From Salvelinus alpinus (Eukaryota > Chordata > Actinopteri > Salmoniformes > Salmonidae), in contig NC_092099.1 of the NCBI RefSeq assembly GCF_045679555.1, forward strand, positions 14,832,076 through 14,896,075: a stretch of DNA of 64,000 nt, written 5' to 3'. Position 1 is the stretch's first letter. Each line of letters begins with the position of its first letter. The translations under genes were made by a program, and so were the position numbers. Positions 12,426 through 23,649 of this stretch are shown one piece after another. The notes under the pieces were generated by a model that did not search any database, was not told the origin of the DNA, and saw nothing but the letters and a program-made list of their open reading frames with translations.

Positions 12426-12944
12426 AATATACTTTTCTTTACTGTACACTATGAATTCCCATTTTAGCCAATTCAATTGCAGAAATTCCGTTATCGATTT
12501 TTCTGACATTCCGTTACCAATTTGGAAACAGAATTTTTAGATTTAACAACTTAACTCAGAAACAAAGTTAATATCAGTAAAAACATTAACTAATTGATGG
12601 GTCTACCTTTACTTGTTACTTCTGTTAACTCTCATTATCCTCACTCTAGGGAGAGAAATTTGTAAATATCTTAAAGATATGTTGGGTTTTGGTAACGGAA
12701 TTTGAAGGCACAAGGCAAAGTTTCTTAAACTTACAGAAGGCAGAGAAATTTCTTCAATACTAAATATACCTGTTGATATTAGTTGGCAGGGGTCTTTACT
12801 TCAATATTATTGTGTTATTTATAATACCTTTTAGGAATTTTTCCTGGTAGATATTTTATAAAGACCTCTTTCCCATCTGTTTGACCAGAAATCAAAGCCT
12901 TAGCTTTTTCCAAATTTTGGGGGATTAATTTTTTTGGGGGAAAA

Positions 12945-14476
12945 GTATTCAGACCTCTTGACATTTTGTTACGTTACAGCCTCATTCTAAAATGTATTAA
13001 ACGTTTTCCTCAATCTACACACAATACCCCATAATGACAAAGCAAAAACTGGGTAAGATTTTTTTGCAAATGTATATAAAAAAAACAACAGAAATACCTT
13101 ATTTACATAAGTATTCAGACCCTTTGCTATGAGACTCGACATTGAGCTCAGTTACATCCTGTCTCCATTGAACATCCTTGTGATGTTTCTACAACTTGAT
13201 TGGAGTCCACCTGTGGTAAATTCTAGTTATTGGACATGATTTGGAAAGGCACACACCTGTCTATATAAGGTCCCACAGTTGACAGTGCATGTCAGAGCAA
13301 AAACCAAGCCATGAGGTTGAAGGAATTGTCCATAGAGCTCCAAGACAGCATTGTGTCAAGGCACAGATCTGGTGAAGGGTACCAAAACTTTCTGCAGCAT
13401 TGAAGGTCCCCAAAAACACAGTGGCCTCCATCATTCTTAAATGGAAGAAGTTTGGAACCACCAAGACTTTTCCTAGAGCTAGCCGCCCGGCCAAACTGAG
13501 CAATCGGGGGAGAAGGGTCTTGGTCAGGGAGGTGACCAAGAACCCGATGGTCACTCTGACAGAGCTCCAGAGTTCCTCTGTGGAGATGGGAGAACATTCC
13601 AGAGGGACAACCATCTCTGCAGCACTCCACAAATCAGGCTTTTATGGTAGAGTGGCCAGACGGAAGCCACTCAGTAAAAGGCACATGGTGCCAAAGGGCA
13701 CCTAAAGGACTCTCAGACCATGAGAAACAAGATTCTCTGGTCCGATGAAACCAAGATTGAACTATTTGGCCTGAATGCCAAGCATCACGTCTGGAGGAAA
13801 CCTAGCACCATCCTTACGGTGGAGCATGGTGGTGGCAGCATCATGCTGTGTGGAGTTTATTCAGCGGCAGGGACTGGGAGACTAGTCAGGATCGAGGGAA
13901 AGATGAACGGAGCAAAGTACAGAGATCCTTGATGAAAACCTGCTCCAGAGCGCTCAGGACCTCAAGACTGGGGCGAAGGTTCACCTTCCAACAGGACAAG
14001 GACCCTAAGTACACAGCCAACACAACGCAGAAGTGGCTTTGGGACAAGTCTCTGAATGTCCTTGAGTGGCCCAGCCAGAGCCCGGACATGAACTCGATCT
14101 AACATCTCTGGGGAGACCTGAAAAAGCTGTGCAGCGACGCTCCCCATCCAACCTGACAGAGCTTGAGAGGATCTGCAGAGAAAAATGGGAGAAACTCCCC
14201 AAATACAGGCAGCCAAGCTTGTAGTGTCATACCCAAGAAGACTCGAGGCTGTTCTTCAACAAAGTACTGAGTAAAGGGTCTGAACACTTGTGTGCGTGTG
14301 TGGGGGGCGGGGAGGTTATACATTGCAAACATTTCTAAAAAACTGTTTTTGCTTTGTCACTATGGGGTATTGTGTGTAGATGGATGAGGGGGGGACTATT
14401 TCATCCATAGAATACGGTTGTAACGTAACAAAATGTGGAAAACGTCAAGGGGTCTGAATACTTTCCAAATGCACTG
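12945..14476 (+). mobile_element. Near full-length Tc1-type DNA transposon (dead)
   Basis: About 1.5 kb with inverted ends ('agtattcagacctcttgaca' on the left; '..gggtctgaatactttccaaatgcactg' ending at 14476, followed by TA). One broken plus-strand transposase gene fills the centre. Length and layout match fish Tc1 elements. The smaller element at 2397-2587 shares its ends. Confidence 0.88.
13311..14260 (+). pseudogene. Tc1-type transposase pseudogene
   Basis: Starts at ATG 13311 and shifts frame near 13385. It resumes as VPKNTVASIILKWKKFGTT with the helix-turn-helix region (13400-13700), and is disturbed again by a deletion near 13690-13705. The catalytic part follows: ILWSDETKIELFG near 13735 (first Asp) and FTFQQDKDPKYT near 13980 (second Asp). 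In the third block, normally SPD-N-IEHLW, the catalytic Glu codon is replaced by TAA at 14100-14102. The gene therefore has two frame changes and a nonsense change at the catalytic position and cannot make transposase. Confidence 0.85.
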
Positions 14477-15749
14477 TATGCCTTAATAAAAAGTAGACTC
14501 AGATTTCTTTTGACACCTAAATTGACATGCTCCTATGACCTTCACATCTGGTTGCTCATAGGGTCCTTTTACATGGAAATTACTGTCTCTTGAGTGATCA
14601 AAGATTGATTTTCTACAAAGAGGGGAAATGACAAGACTCCACTTCCTCTCTGGATGAACCATAAACTCAGAAATAATAACAAACGGAAGTAGCTGGGAAA
14701 GAATGAAACTACACATTAGGGGAAAGTGATCAAAGCAAATATTGAAACCCAAATTAAACTATACAATTACATTAAACTGTTAATTAGACACGAAAGGACA
14801 TTGCCATAGGTTGTTTACTTTATCAGTGGCATAGCTCTCTATCACGACTTTGAAGTATACCCTCAAGAACTGCACATACCAGCATGCAGCAGTGCATTTA
14901 AGAAACCCACGCGACTGCAACACTTATTTGAAATGCTTTTCCAACTAGTTGGATGATCAGGAAAATCTTAAATTCTAACTAATATTGGACCCAGAGTGTA
15001 AAATCTAAGATTGTTTGCTTGTTAGATATGAACTTCATAAGGAAGGAAGTTGATAGTCTCGTTCAACACATACTGCTAGCTAGCTAACATAATTGAGCTA
15101 GCTATAAAAGAACGGCTAACATCACCGTGGTCAGCTGATGCTAAGGACACGTCATTTTAGCAGTCATGATTGTTAGTTATGCCCATTTAATTACCATCCT
15201 CTAAAGGACCAGGTCTGTGTAGACGTAAATTAACCAATGAAATGGTTGGAGTATCGAATACCGGCGTGGATAACAATTGAACTGCGCTTACCTTGCTTTG
15301 TTATGGCCACACTGGTGTTCTTGGGTTGTCACTAGTTATCACAGCCACAAAGTCAAAATTGGCTATATTTAAAAAAAAAATCCGCTTTAGTCTTCATTTA
15401 AGGTCAAGATTAGGCATAGGGCTAGCAAGCATTGTGGTTAGGTTTAAAATCAGATTTTAAGAAGATACATTGTAGAAATAGGCGGGGTTTAGACATAATT
15501 ATGACTTGGCTATGCTGGTAACTAGTGAAGACCTTGTTTTTGGTGGAGTGGACAAGCCCCTGTGCATTGAGCGGCCTCTAATGATGACTCAGCTAAAAGG
15601 GAACCATTTTGCTGCATATCTGGACCATTGATTTAGAGCCATTTTTTTTATGCTGACACTTTGTCAAGACTCAACTTGAAGATTGTTGTTAAAGGCTTTT
15701 ATTCTTTAACTCCAGGACAGCAAAGACTTAACCAAAGTCTGGACCAAGT
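14477..15749. other. Intergenic stretch between METTL8 and DCAF17 remnant, little recognised
   Basis: No exon was found. A short tract near 15325-15350 ('cactagttatcacagccaca') also occurs near 41885 and, inverted, near 43015, so it belongs to a dispersed repeat. The first exons of DCAF17, which in mammals lie head-to-head with METTL8, could not be recognised here. Confidence 0.4.
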
Positions 15750-16412
15750 CCTCATTGACTTTTTTTTGCACTAACTCTCTTGCACTGACTGATTCTATGC
15801 ACACACACCAGACTACCCACATACTCACACTTACACAATAATGCACGCATACACACACACTTTCACGCTCACCACATACGCTGCAGCTACTGTCTATCTA
15901 TCCTGTTGCCTAGTCACTTTGCCCATACCTATAATGAGTCTCCCGAGTGGCGCATTGGTCTAAGGCACTGCATCACAGTGCTAGAGGCGTCACTACAGAC
16001 CCTGGTTCGATTCCAGGCTGTATCACAACCAGCCGTGATTGGGAGTCCCTTAGAATATTGTGCTGGACACAGCATCGTCCGGGTTAGGGTTTGGCCGGGG
16101 TAGGCCGTCATTGTAAATAAAAATGTGTTCTTAACTGACTTGCCTAGTTAAATTAAAAACAAATATATATTTAAGTGTATATGTATAGTACATGTCTACC
16201 TCAATTATCCCGTACCCCTGCACATCAACTCTGTACTGGTACTCCCTGTATATAGCCGTGTTGTTTTTACTCGTTATACACTGTGTATTTATTCATTGTA
16301 TCACTTTATATATATTTTCAAATTTATCTTACCTTTAACTCTGCATTGTTGGAAAAGGACCCGTAAGTAAGCATTTTACTGTTAGTCTACGAAGCATGTG
16401 ACATAAAATGTG
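15750..16412 (+). mobile_element. LINE 3' tail split by a SINE
   Basis: It carries the 3' tail landmarks also seen at 5970-6130 ('ccctgtatatagcc', 'ctctgcattgttggaaaagg', 'cgtaagtaagcattt', 'gaagcatgtgac'). A tRNA-Leu-like SINE at 15937-16170 divides it. There is no coding region. Confidence 0.65.
15937..16170 (+). mobile_element. tRNA-Leu-like SINE (SlmI type)
   Basis: The head 'gtggcgcattggtctaaggc' and B box 'ggttcgattcc' match the copies at 7943 and 10965. The end reads 'ttcttaactgacttgcctag', the tail variant used by the SINE family at 4141 and 46337. Confidence 0.72.
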
Positions 16413-16420
16413 ATTGTAAA

Positions 16421-17788
16421 ATCCACAATGACTTATGAAAGTGGGAGGATTACTTTAGAAAATGGTCAGTGTTGCTACAGTATGTATAGCCCTTGATGAC
16501 TCATAGATCCATTACATTACACATAATAATCATTGGAGAAGGCATATTCTGTATGGGGGAGTTTTGTTAAGAGCCCTGACGCTTGGTCTGAATATTAACA
16601 CGCATCGCTTGCGCTACGGTTTTTGGAAGAATAAGGACCTTATCTTTCATATAAGCAATAAATAATTTTCAAAAAACAAAATATTAAATTAATACACACC
16701 TTTTATAGTGTTAGGGTTAGTGTAACCACAAGGCCATATTTCCATGTTTGGGCGTGTTTACAGAAGACCTGTGTTAATAATTAGTTATCTAGCATGCCCC
16801 GAACACCTGTGTGTAACAAGAAGTCCGCCAGAACCGTGTTGTCACTGAAAAATACTCAGCTGCAACTGTGATAAATGCAATTGTGTGTTTTTTTGCGTTT
16901 GTGAAATTATTTTGATGTGATATGAAAATAAAGGGCTTTATGTTTCTAGAACCGTATTGCAAATCAGAATTGATTCACGTTTAGATGGAGTATTTGGCTG
17001 CCAGAGCCAGTCTACCTCTGAAAATGAAGGAGTAATGGTAATTAAGAGTATATCTTGGGCTACAGTAGGTAATGTGTACATTTTATTTTCAAACTACATT
17101 ATATGGCATTGTTATTATGCTGCATTACATGACTACCATCAGGAACTACTGTAGGTTTACTTATTTTGGATGCAACGAAACCACACCTGATTTTACATCC
17201 GTCAAATCCCATGCAGTCGCATTAAAGTTCATGCAGCCGCGTTACAAGTTCAAACACTTGAATGCATAATGTACTATTGTCTAGCCTACACCTCGATTAG
17301 ATAGGCTATTAATCCCCCCATTCAAATTAACATGAAAACATGCATTAGCCTGTCATTATTTCTATCATCGATAGCGCCTACACTTTCTTTCGCTGTTTCG
17401 GACTTCTAACGCGGTAGGAATAATAAGGAAGGGACTTGCGGGTGATTCACAGTTCGATATAGTGAAGGAGTTTTCCATCACAGCTCATTGAGATGATGTG
17501 AGTTAACATAGTGTGTTGTCCTAGCATTGTTGTTCTAGCAAATCTTGCTTGACAAATTGCTCTTTGCTAAGAAGCTATGTTTGTTTCTTTTTTTAAACAA
17601 TCACAGTAATTGTTGCCCAGATAAAAGAACGTATGCATTGGACCGTTAAGCATATTAAGTATGCTGCTATAGTGTGTCAAAGCCTTTTGTGCATGTCAGT
17701 TTCAGATGCAGGTGTCTTTGACAGGCATTGTCTTTAACTGTCACAACAAATGTATTACTGAGAAACACAAATAATCCCCCCAAAAAAG
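16421..17788. other. Intergenic stretch, no gene recognised
   Basis: No exon homology, transposon ends or structured RNA were seen. A tract around 17456-17517 is repeated near 18342-18399 ('gatgtgagttaacatagtgt'), suggesting a small local duplication. Confidence 0.35.
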
Positions 17789-17930
17789 GATGTCTAGATG
17801 GCTCAGCTGGTTGGAGCATGGTGCTGGCAGCACCATTGTTGTGAAGCCAATTTATGCATAGCTCACAAATACTTTGGGTGCTAAGTTGCTTTGAATGAAA
17901 GCTTCTGCTAAATCATTATACACACACTTA
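17789..17930 (+). mobile_element. tRNA-Lys-like SINE (HpaI type)
   Basis: The head 'ggctcagctggttggagcat' then 'ggtgctggcagcacc' resembles tRNA-Lys-derived HpaI SINEs, and the tail 'aagcttctgctaaatca' is characteristic. Only about 140 bp remain. Confidence 0.7.
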
Positions 17931-18420
17931 TTTGACATTCTCTGATCAAGATAATTACAGTAAATTCCCTTTGAGAAAAGGTCCAATAGGCTTTATAGTT
18001 GTCATAACTCGTACAAATATCCGCAATATTCCCGCTGTACACTTTAATACGCAAAGAATGGAATGCAAGACACGAAGCGCTGTTCTCTGGAGTCTGACTT
18101 GATCTACTTCCACCCTGATGACTCAGGAATAATCATCCATGTTGCTCCATAAAATGAGTCTAAACCCCCCCCAACGAAGTTGTCTACAAGACCGGGCAGT
18201 CACTGCGGCATTATGGTATTTAGGTCAGTTCTATTCATCAGTCAGATTTCACACAATGATATTTCTCCTATGCCTTGTCTGAATCTTGAAATACTTTCCC
18301 CATGTGTGCTGAACATTGAGTGAACTGGAGAGTGATTATATCAATATAGTAAGGAGTTTATCACAGCATATCAAGGTGATGTGAGTTAACATAGTGTTTT
18401 GGCGCGTTTTTATCCATTGG

Positions 18421-18908
18421 TGTAACGGTGTTCCTCCTCCCCTTCATACGAAGAGGAGGAGTAGTGATTCGACCAAAATGCAGCGGGTTTTGAATACATA
18501 ATGATTTATTAAATCAATCGACGAGACACGAAAACAAACACTGGGAAGGATTACAAAATAACAAAAAACGAATGTAGACTGACCTACACCATGAGTACTT
18601 ACATAAAACACGAAGCACGTAGGAACAGGTACAGACTATAACAAACGAACTAACAAACGCTACAGTCCCGTGTGGTACGCAGACACAGACACGGAAGACA
18701 ATCACCCACAAACAAACAGTGAGAACAACCTACCTTAATATGACTCTCAATTAGAGGAAACCGCAAAAAACACCTGCCTCTAATTAAGAGCCATACCAGG
18801 CAACCCAAAACCAACATAGAAACAGCAAACATAGACTGCCCACCCAAAACTCACGCCCTGACCATCACACACATACAAAACAACAGAAAACAGGTCAGGA
18901 ACGTGACA
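18421..18908 (-). repeat. 3' LTR (relative to element sense)
   Basis: 488 bp, near-identical to 20698-21170. On the minus strand it opens TGTCACGTTCC, contains AATAAA in the fragment 'tttaataaatcattatg', and closes ..ACCGTTACA. Confidence 0.9.
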
Positions 18909-18919
18909 GAACCCCCCCC

Positions 18920-20776
18920 TCAAGGTGCGAACGCCGGGCGCACCAGCACAAAGTCCAGGGGAGGGTCTGGGTGGGCATCTGACCACGGTGGTGGCTCAGG
19001 CTCCGGACGCTGTCCCCACACCACCATAGTCACTCCCCGTTTCTGTATCCCCCTCCCAATGACCACCCTCCAACTAAACCCACCTAAATGAAGGGGCAGC
19101 ACCGGGATACGGGCCAGCACCGGGATAAGGGGCAGCACCGGGATAAGGGACTCTGGCAGGTCCTGGCTGAGGGACTCTGGCAGGTCCTGGCTGAGGGACT
19201 CTGGCAGGTCCTGGCTGAGGGACTCTGGCAGGTCCTGGCTGAGGGACTCTGGCAGGTCCTGGCTGAGGGACTCTGGCAGGTCCTGGCTGGACGGCTCTGG
19301 CAGGTCCTGGCTGGACGGCTCTGGCAGGTCCTGGCTGGACGGCTCTGGCAGGTCCTGGCTGGACGGCTCTGGCTGGTCCTGGCTGGACGGCTCTGGCTGA
19401 TCCGGTCTGGCGGAAGGCTCTGGCTGATCCGGTCTGGCGGAAGGCTCTGGCTGATCCGGTCTGGCGGAAGGCTCTGGCTGATCCGGTCTGGCGGAAGGCT
19501 CTGGCTGATCCGGTCTGGCGGAAGGCTCTGGCTGATCCGGTCTGGCGGAAGGCTCTGGCTGATCCGGTCTGGCGGAAGGCTCTGGCTGATCCGGTCTGGC
19601 GGAAGGCTCTGGCTGATCCGGTCTGGCGGAAGGCTCTGTAGGCTCTTGGCAGACGGGCGGCTTTGCAGGCTCATGGCAGACGGGCAGCTTTGCAGGCTCA
19701 TGGCAGACGGGCAGTTCAGGCGCCGTTGGGCAGACGGGCAGCTCAGGCGCCGCTGGGCAGACGGGCAGTTCAGGTGCCGCTGGGCAGACGGGCAGTTCAG
19801 GCGCCGCTGGGCAGACGGGCAGTTCAGGCGCCGCTGGGCAGACGGGCAGTTCTGTAGGGAGGAGACGGAGAGACAGCCTGGTGCGCGGTACCGGAACTGG
19901 AGGCACTGGGCTGGAGACACGCACCATAGGGAGAGTGCGTGGAGGAGGAACAGGGCTCTGGAGATGCACTGGAAGCCTGGTGCGAGGTGTCGGCACTGGT
20001 GGTACTAGGCTGGGGCGGGAAGGTGGCGCCGGATATACCGGACCGTGAAGGAGGACACGTGCTCTTGAGCACCGAGCCTCCCCAACCTTACCAGGTTGAA
20101 TGGTCCCCGTAGCCCTGCCAGTGCGGCGAGGTGGAATAGCCCGCACTGGGCTATGCAGGCGAACCGGGGACACCACCTGTAAGGCTGGTGCCATGTACGC
20201 CGGCCCGAGGAGACGTACTGGAGACCAGATACGTTGGGCCGGCTTCATGGCACTCGGCTCGATGCCCAACCTAGCCCTCCCAGTGCGGCAAGGTGGAATA
20301 GCCCGCACTGGGCTAAGCACGCGTACTGGGGACACCGTGCGCTTTACCGCATAACACGGTGTCTGACCAGTACGACGCCCTCTTACTCCACGGCAAGCCC
20401 GGGGAGTTGGCTCAGGTATCCAACCCGGCTTCGCCACACTCCCCTTTAGCCCCCACCCAAGAAATTTTTGGGTGTTACTCACGGGCCTCCAGCCTTGCTT
20501 CCGTGCTGCCTCCTCATAACGTCGCCTCTCCGCTTTCGCTGCCTCCAGCTCCGCTTTGGGGCGGCGACACTCCACTGGCTCTGCCCAGGGTCCTTTACCA
20601 TCCAGGATCTCTTCCCATGTCCAATCCTCCTTTTCCCACTGCTGCTGTCGTGGCTGTCCGTTAACCCGCTGCTTGATCTGGGTTTGGTGGGTGATTCTGT
20701 AACGGTGTTCCTCCTCCCCTTCATACGAAGAGGAGGAGTAGTGATTCGACCAAAATGCAGCGGGTTTTGAATACAT
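18920..20776 (-). CDS. Proline-rich, repeat-bearing ORF of the LTR element (gag-like?)
   Basis: A 618-codon open minus-strand frame, uninterrupted and running from inside the 5' LTR to the purine tract. The true start is probably inside the element; the first ATG lies in the LTR. About residues 30-100 are charged and helical-looking ([35 protein letters not shown]). Next comes a Pro/Arg-rich part with repeated SPVR motifs. The C-terminal 300 residues are tandem repeats: ELPVCPAAP (about 5), PEPSARPDQ (9), PEPSSQDL (4-5) and PESLSQDL (5). No zinc knuckle, protease or RT motif is seen. A gag-derived structural role is only an inference from position. The antisense frames that are also open are by-products of the repeats. 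Confidence 0.55.
   Translation of the reverse strand: MYSKPAAFWSNHYSSSSYEGEEEHRYRITHQTQIKQRVNGQPRQQQWEKEDWTWEEILDGKGPWAEPVECRRPKAELEAAKAERRRYEEAARKQGWRPVSNTQKFLGWGLKGSVAKPGWIPEPTPRACRGVRGRRTGQTPCYAVKRTVSPVRVLSPVRAIPPCRTGRARLGIEPSAMKPAQRIWSPVRLLGPAYMAPALQVVSPVRLHSPVRAIPPRRTGRATGTIQPGKVGEARCSRARVLLHGPVYPAPPSRPSLVPPVPTPRTRLPVHLQSPVPPPRTLPMVRVSSPVPPVPVPRTRLSLRLLPTELPVCPAAPELPVCPAAPELPVCPAAPELPVCPAAPELPVCPTAPELPVCHEPAKLPVCHEPAKPPVCQEPTEPSARPDQPEPSARPDQPEPSARPDQPEPSARPDQPEPSARPDQPEPSARPDQPEPSARPDQPEPSARPDQPEPSARPDQPEPSSQDQPEPSSQDLPEPSSQDLPEPSSQDLPEPSSQDLPESLSQDLPESLSQDLPESLSQDLPESLSQDLPESLSQDLPESLIPVLPLIPVLARIPVLPLHLGGFSWRVVIGRGIQKRGVTMVVWGQRPEPEPPPWSDAHPDPPLDFVLVRPAFAP
19128..19858. repeat. Coding minisatellite, 24- and 27-bp units
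   Basis: From left to right: 24-bp units 'ggtcctggctgagggactct' and 'ggtcctggctggacggctct', then nine 27-bp units with 'gctgatccggtctggcggaa', then 27-bp units with 'gcagacgggcag'. All unit lengths are multiples of three, so every reading frame on both strands stays open. Confidence 0.92.
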
Positions 20777-21170
20777 AATGATTTATTAAATCAATCGACG
20801 AGACACGAAAACAAACACTGGGAAGGATTACAAAATAACAAAAAACGAATGTAGACTGACCTACACCATGAGTACTTACATAAAACACGAAGGAACAGGT
20901 ACAGACTATAACAAACGAACGAACAAACGCTACAGTCCCGTGTGGTACACAGACACGGAAGACGATCACCCACAAACAAACAGTGAGAACAACCTACCTT
21001 AATATGACTCTCAATTAGAGGAAAACGCAAAACACCTGCCTCTAATTAAGAGCCATACCAGGCAACCCAAAACCAACATAGAAACAGCAAACATAGACTG
21101 CCCACCCAAAACTCACGCCCTGACCATCACACACATACAAAACAACAGAAAACAGGTCAGGAACGTGACA
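20698..21170 (-). repeat. 5' LTR (relative to element sense)
   Basis: 473 bp direct repeat of 18421-18908. It lacks 7-, 6- and 2-nt segments present in the partner. It is followed outside by the target duplication ATTGG. Confidence 0.9.
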
Positions 21171-22460
21171 ATTGGTCATAATACATTTTATATGAGATAT
21201 ATTTTCTCCATCATGGAGATATAAGGGTTAAAAGAGCCTTTCTTGCTGCTGTGCTGGATTCATAAAACCCCTTGTCTTCTATCCTCCATAGGCTGCCTCC
21301 CAGATCAGTGTCACCTAAAATAGGGGGAGGGGGTGCTTATATTTGTCCTGTTTCACATACAATATGTACAAGTGTGTAACCTGTACAAGTGTGTGGTGTG
21401 AAATGGAAATGTGATTTTTGCATATCCCACTCCCACTGAGACACCCTTGGAGAGTGGGGTAACGGCCAGTGATCAGCCATTATCGGTCAGGGATCACCTC
21501 CTCAGGCTGCATAGTGAAGAGACGATTTCATCAGCTGAATGATGACCCAGAGCAAGAGGTAGATTCTAAAGGATTATGTTGATACTGTATAATTTCAGCC
21601 CAATCAATTTCTAAAGAAGAGTCCCATCGCAAAAGTTGTCTCACTGCCGTTAATGTGAGTCGCTTATGTATTCTGATGAGAAGTTGGACTGTTGTCCTTA
21701 CCTGACTCCTGACTAAATGACTTTTAATGACAATTCAGTGGCATTCCATGCAGCCATATTGGTTAATGCTGGTGAGTGTTTGTTGATGCCTCTTGCAACA
21801 TGCTACTTCAAAGATATTCCAGATGGTGGAGTATTAGAATGAGCTTGACCTTCTGGCTGTTGTGGAGGTGACCCACAGAGAGGATGAGGATTAGGCCCAC
21901 GTCAGACTACACACAACAACACTGGAGCGTTACTGAAGTGGGTTCCGCTTGTGGAGTCATGGGATGTGGTGAGTTCTTTATAATATTGTATATTATATTG
22001 TGTAAAGATAGCCTGATCCACCATCCTGACCTCTGCACTCTCGCTTTGTTTTAACAGAACGAAAGCTCGGGATGGTCGAACAAGGCTAGTGTAAAGGTGG
22101 AAAATTTGTGAATCTCTCATTTTCAAATGACTTTATTAAATGTATTCTCTTTTCTTGTTTCAGACTCACAGCTACAAGCTGTTCTTTGACAGAGATACGA
22201 TTGTTCATATTGAACAGACGAAGAATAATAACTTATATGCCATGTCTACAAAATCAGTCGTGGACAAGCAGATGAGTGAAATGACTTGAAGCTGGGATAA
22301 TCATGGGACATTCCTTTCAACTGCTAATGATATAATTCAAAAAATATTCCTAAAATAGCCCTGTTGAATATGTTTTAATACTTATTTTTTACACTTATTT
22401 ATTTGCCAATAATGACTACATGCTGTCATCCTGTTGTTCTTTTCTAGATGTTGGTACTCT

Positions 22461-22466
22461 AATAAA
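22461..22466 (+). terminator. AATAAA poly(A) signal of DCAF17 remnant
   Basis: A canonical hexamer 172 bp after the DCAF17 stop codon, followed by a T/GT-rich stretch (22470-22495). It is consistent with the old 3' end of that gene. Confidence 0.6.
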
Positions 22467-22660
22467 GTTTCTGAAATTGTCATTAATGTTTTGTTATTCC
22501 AATCCACCTGTTGCCTAACTGGGCTACTTCTCCATTTTATTTTGAGGACACATGAAGGAAGTCTCAATTTCATAATCTACTGAATAACAGTGTTGTAACA
22601 TTTTTATAATTTAAGAAGAGCTGTGAATTAAGGTCCTGATCTGTTTATTCAGTAAATCAT

Positions 22661-22756
22661 TTCAGTGGTTTCAAAGTCCCACAATAAGAGCTAAGATGCT
22701 AATATTTGTGTAAACTCTACATAGTTGTGTTCTGTGAGTGTCACTAAGTAGGTAAC
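22661..22756 (+). repeat. Copy 1 of a dispersed upstream-of-CYBRD1 repeat
   Basis: The tract 'atttcagtggtttcaaagtc..aagatgctaatatttgtgta..gagtgtcac' is repeated in the same orientation at 35727-35815 and 35922-36010. Here it abuts the inverted CYBRD1 copy directly. Confidence 0.8.
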
Positions 22757-23306
22757 GATTAAAACCGGGTGCCAATTGAATTCGGCCAGTCCTCCATCCC
22801 ATGCTAAACCTTCCTTGAAGTAGAATACCCATCTCGAAACAAACATTATCGAGACAAAACCAATGGCGGACAAAGCGAACAGAAATTGCTTGAAATTCTC
22901 CATCGCCAACACTGGATTAACGGAGGAAGTGACTTGGGGTGATGTCTCAAACTAGAGGAATTTCATGAGGTTACTCGGGGGTTGGGTCATAAATCCTGAT
23001 TTTCCAAATCAGGTCTGCAAATGTTTTCAAACACCAAAGTTGTGTAACCTCCTTTGTTACTAAAGGGCCAAACAGACACATAGCAGTTAAGAAAAAGTTC
23101 ACCCATGTGTTGTGCACAACATTAGAGTGAGCAACAACAGAAGGATCAGCAGTTCACCTTCAAAATAAAAGTCCCCCATTGAAAGTGATGCAAATGGATA
23201 AAATGGTGGATTCATGCCACAATTGGACAAGATAATGCTAAACAATGTTGGAATCTTTTTATAAAAATTCATCAAAAATTCAGAATTGTATTGGGGGCAT
23301 ATTTAT
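22757..23306 (-). pseudogene. cybrd1: Inverted partial duplicate of CYBRD1 promoter and exon 1
   Basis: On the minus strand this reproduces the CYBRD1 upstream region and first exon found at 36063-36987 in the opposite orientation. The coding part (about 22910-22763) reads [13 protein letters not shown] then [33 protein letters not shown]. It has a 9-nt in-frame deletion relative to the true gene. It stops before the rest of exon 1 and its splice donor, so no CYBRD1 protein can be made. It also lacks the roughly 360-bp insertion present in the true upstream region. Confidence 0.88.
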
Positions 23307-23315
23307 ACTCTGAAC

Positions 23316-23645
23316 AAAAATATAAACACAACATGCAACAATTTCAAAGATTTTACAGGGTGACAGTTCATATAAGGAAATCAGTCAATTGAAATAAATT
23401 CATCACGCCCTAATCTATGGATTTCACATGACTGGGAATAAGGATATGCGCCTGTTGGTCACAGATACCTTATAAAAAAAAGTAGGGCCGTGGATAAGAA
23501 AGCCAGTCAGTATCTGATGTGACCACCATTTGCCACATGCAGCGTGATACATCTCCTTCACATAGAATTGATCAGGCTGTTGATTGTGTCCTGTGGTATG
23601 TTGTCCCGCTCCTCTTCAATGGATGTGCGAAGTTGCTGGATATTT
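23316..23645 (-). mobile_element. Truncated DNA transposon end ('ctgaacaaaaatataaa' family)
   Basis: The terminal sequence 'ctgaacaaaaatataaacac' and about 320 bp of subterminal DNA match the left part of the longer element at 39042-40165. The remainder is missing. Confidence 0.75.
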
Positions 23646-23649
23646 TCTG

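Larger units (their letters stand above)
18421..21170 (-). mobile_element. Non-autonomous LTR retrotransposon with 5-bp duplication
   Basis: Two direct repeats (18421-18908 and 20698-21170) begin and end with the TG..CA inverted dinucleotides. The 5-mer ATTGG lies immediately outside both ends (18416-18420 and 21171-21175). Just inside the left LTR the plus strand reads a C-run, so the minus strand carries a purine tract ending in ggggggg directly before the 3' LTR. This fixes the sense strand as minus. Internal DNA is only about 1.8 kb and encodes a proline-rich repeat protein, with no protease, reverse transcriptase or integrase. The LTRs differ by about three substitutions and three small indels (7, 6 and 2 nt), implying a fairly recent insertion. 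Confidence 0.92.
18030..22289 (+). pseudogene. dcaf17: DCAF17 remnant (3' exons only, disabled)
   Basis: Four plus-strand pieces resemble human DCAF17 in order. (1) 18048-18152: AKNGMQ.. then SLESDLIYFHPDDSG, ending in an in-frame TAA at 18150, with another TAA at 18045. (2) 21491-21558: SGCIVKRRF..LNDDPEQE, with good AG and GT borders. (3) 21823-21968: MVEY-stop-NELDLLAVVEV.., with TAG at 21835 and 21892, then a frameshift before LLKWVPLVESWDV. (4) 22164-22289: the final exon HSYKLFFDRDTIVHIEQ.., ending TGA, with AATAAA at 22461. DCAF17 is a DDB1/CUL4-associated nucleolar factor. The N-terminal half is not recognisable, and a retrotransposon (18421-21170) sits between pieces 1 and 2. Three in-frame stops plus a frameshift make a functional product unlikely. 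Position between METTL8 and CYBRD1 supports identity. Confidence 0.85.

Noticed and set aside
15290-15360. Possible minus-strand 5' UTR exon of METTL8 (donor-like 'caag|gtaagc')
   Set aside because: The segment is part of a dispersed repeat also present near 41885 and 43015, and no transcript evidence is available.
19084-20008. Long open frames on both strands over the LTR element's repeats (278 and 306 codons)
   Set aside because: They arise because the minisatellite units are multiples of three. Only the minus-strand 618-codon frame runs with the element's sense direction.
22691-22912. A second functional CYBRD1 gene on the minus strand
   Set aside because: Only the promoter side and part of exon 1 are present. 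The splice donor and all later exons are missing.
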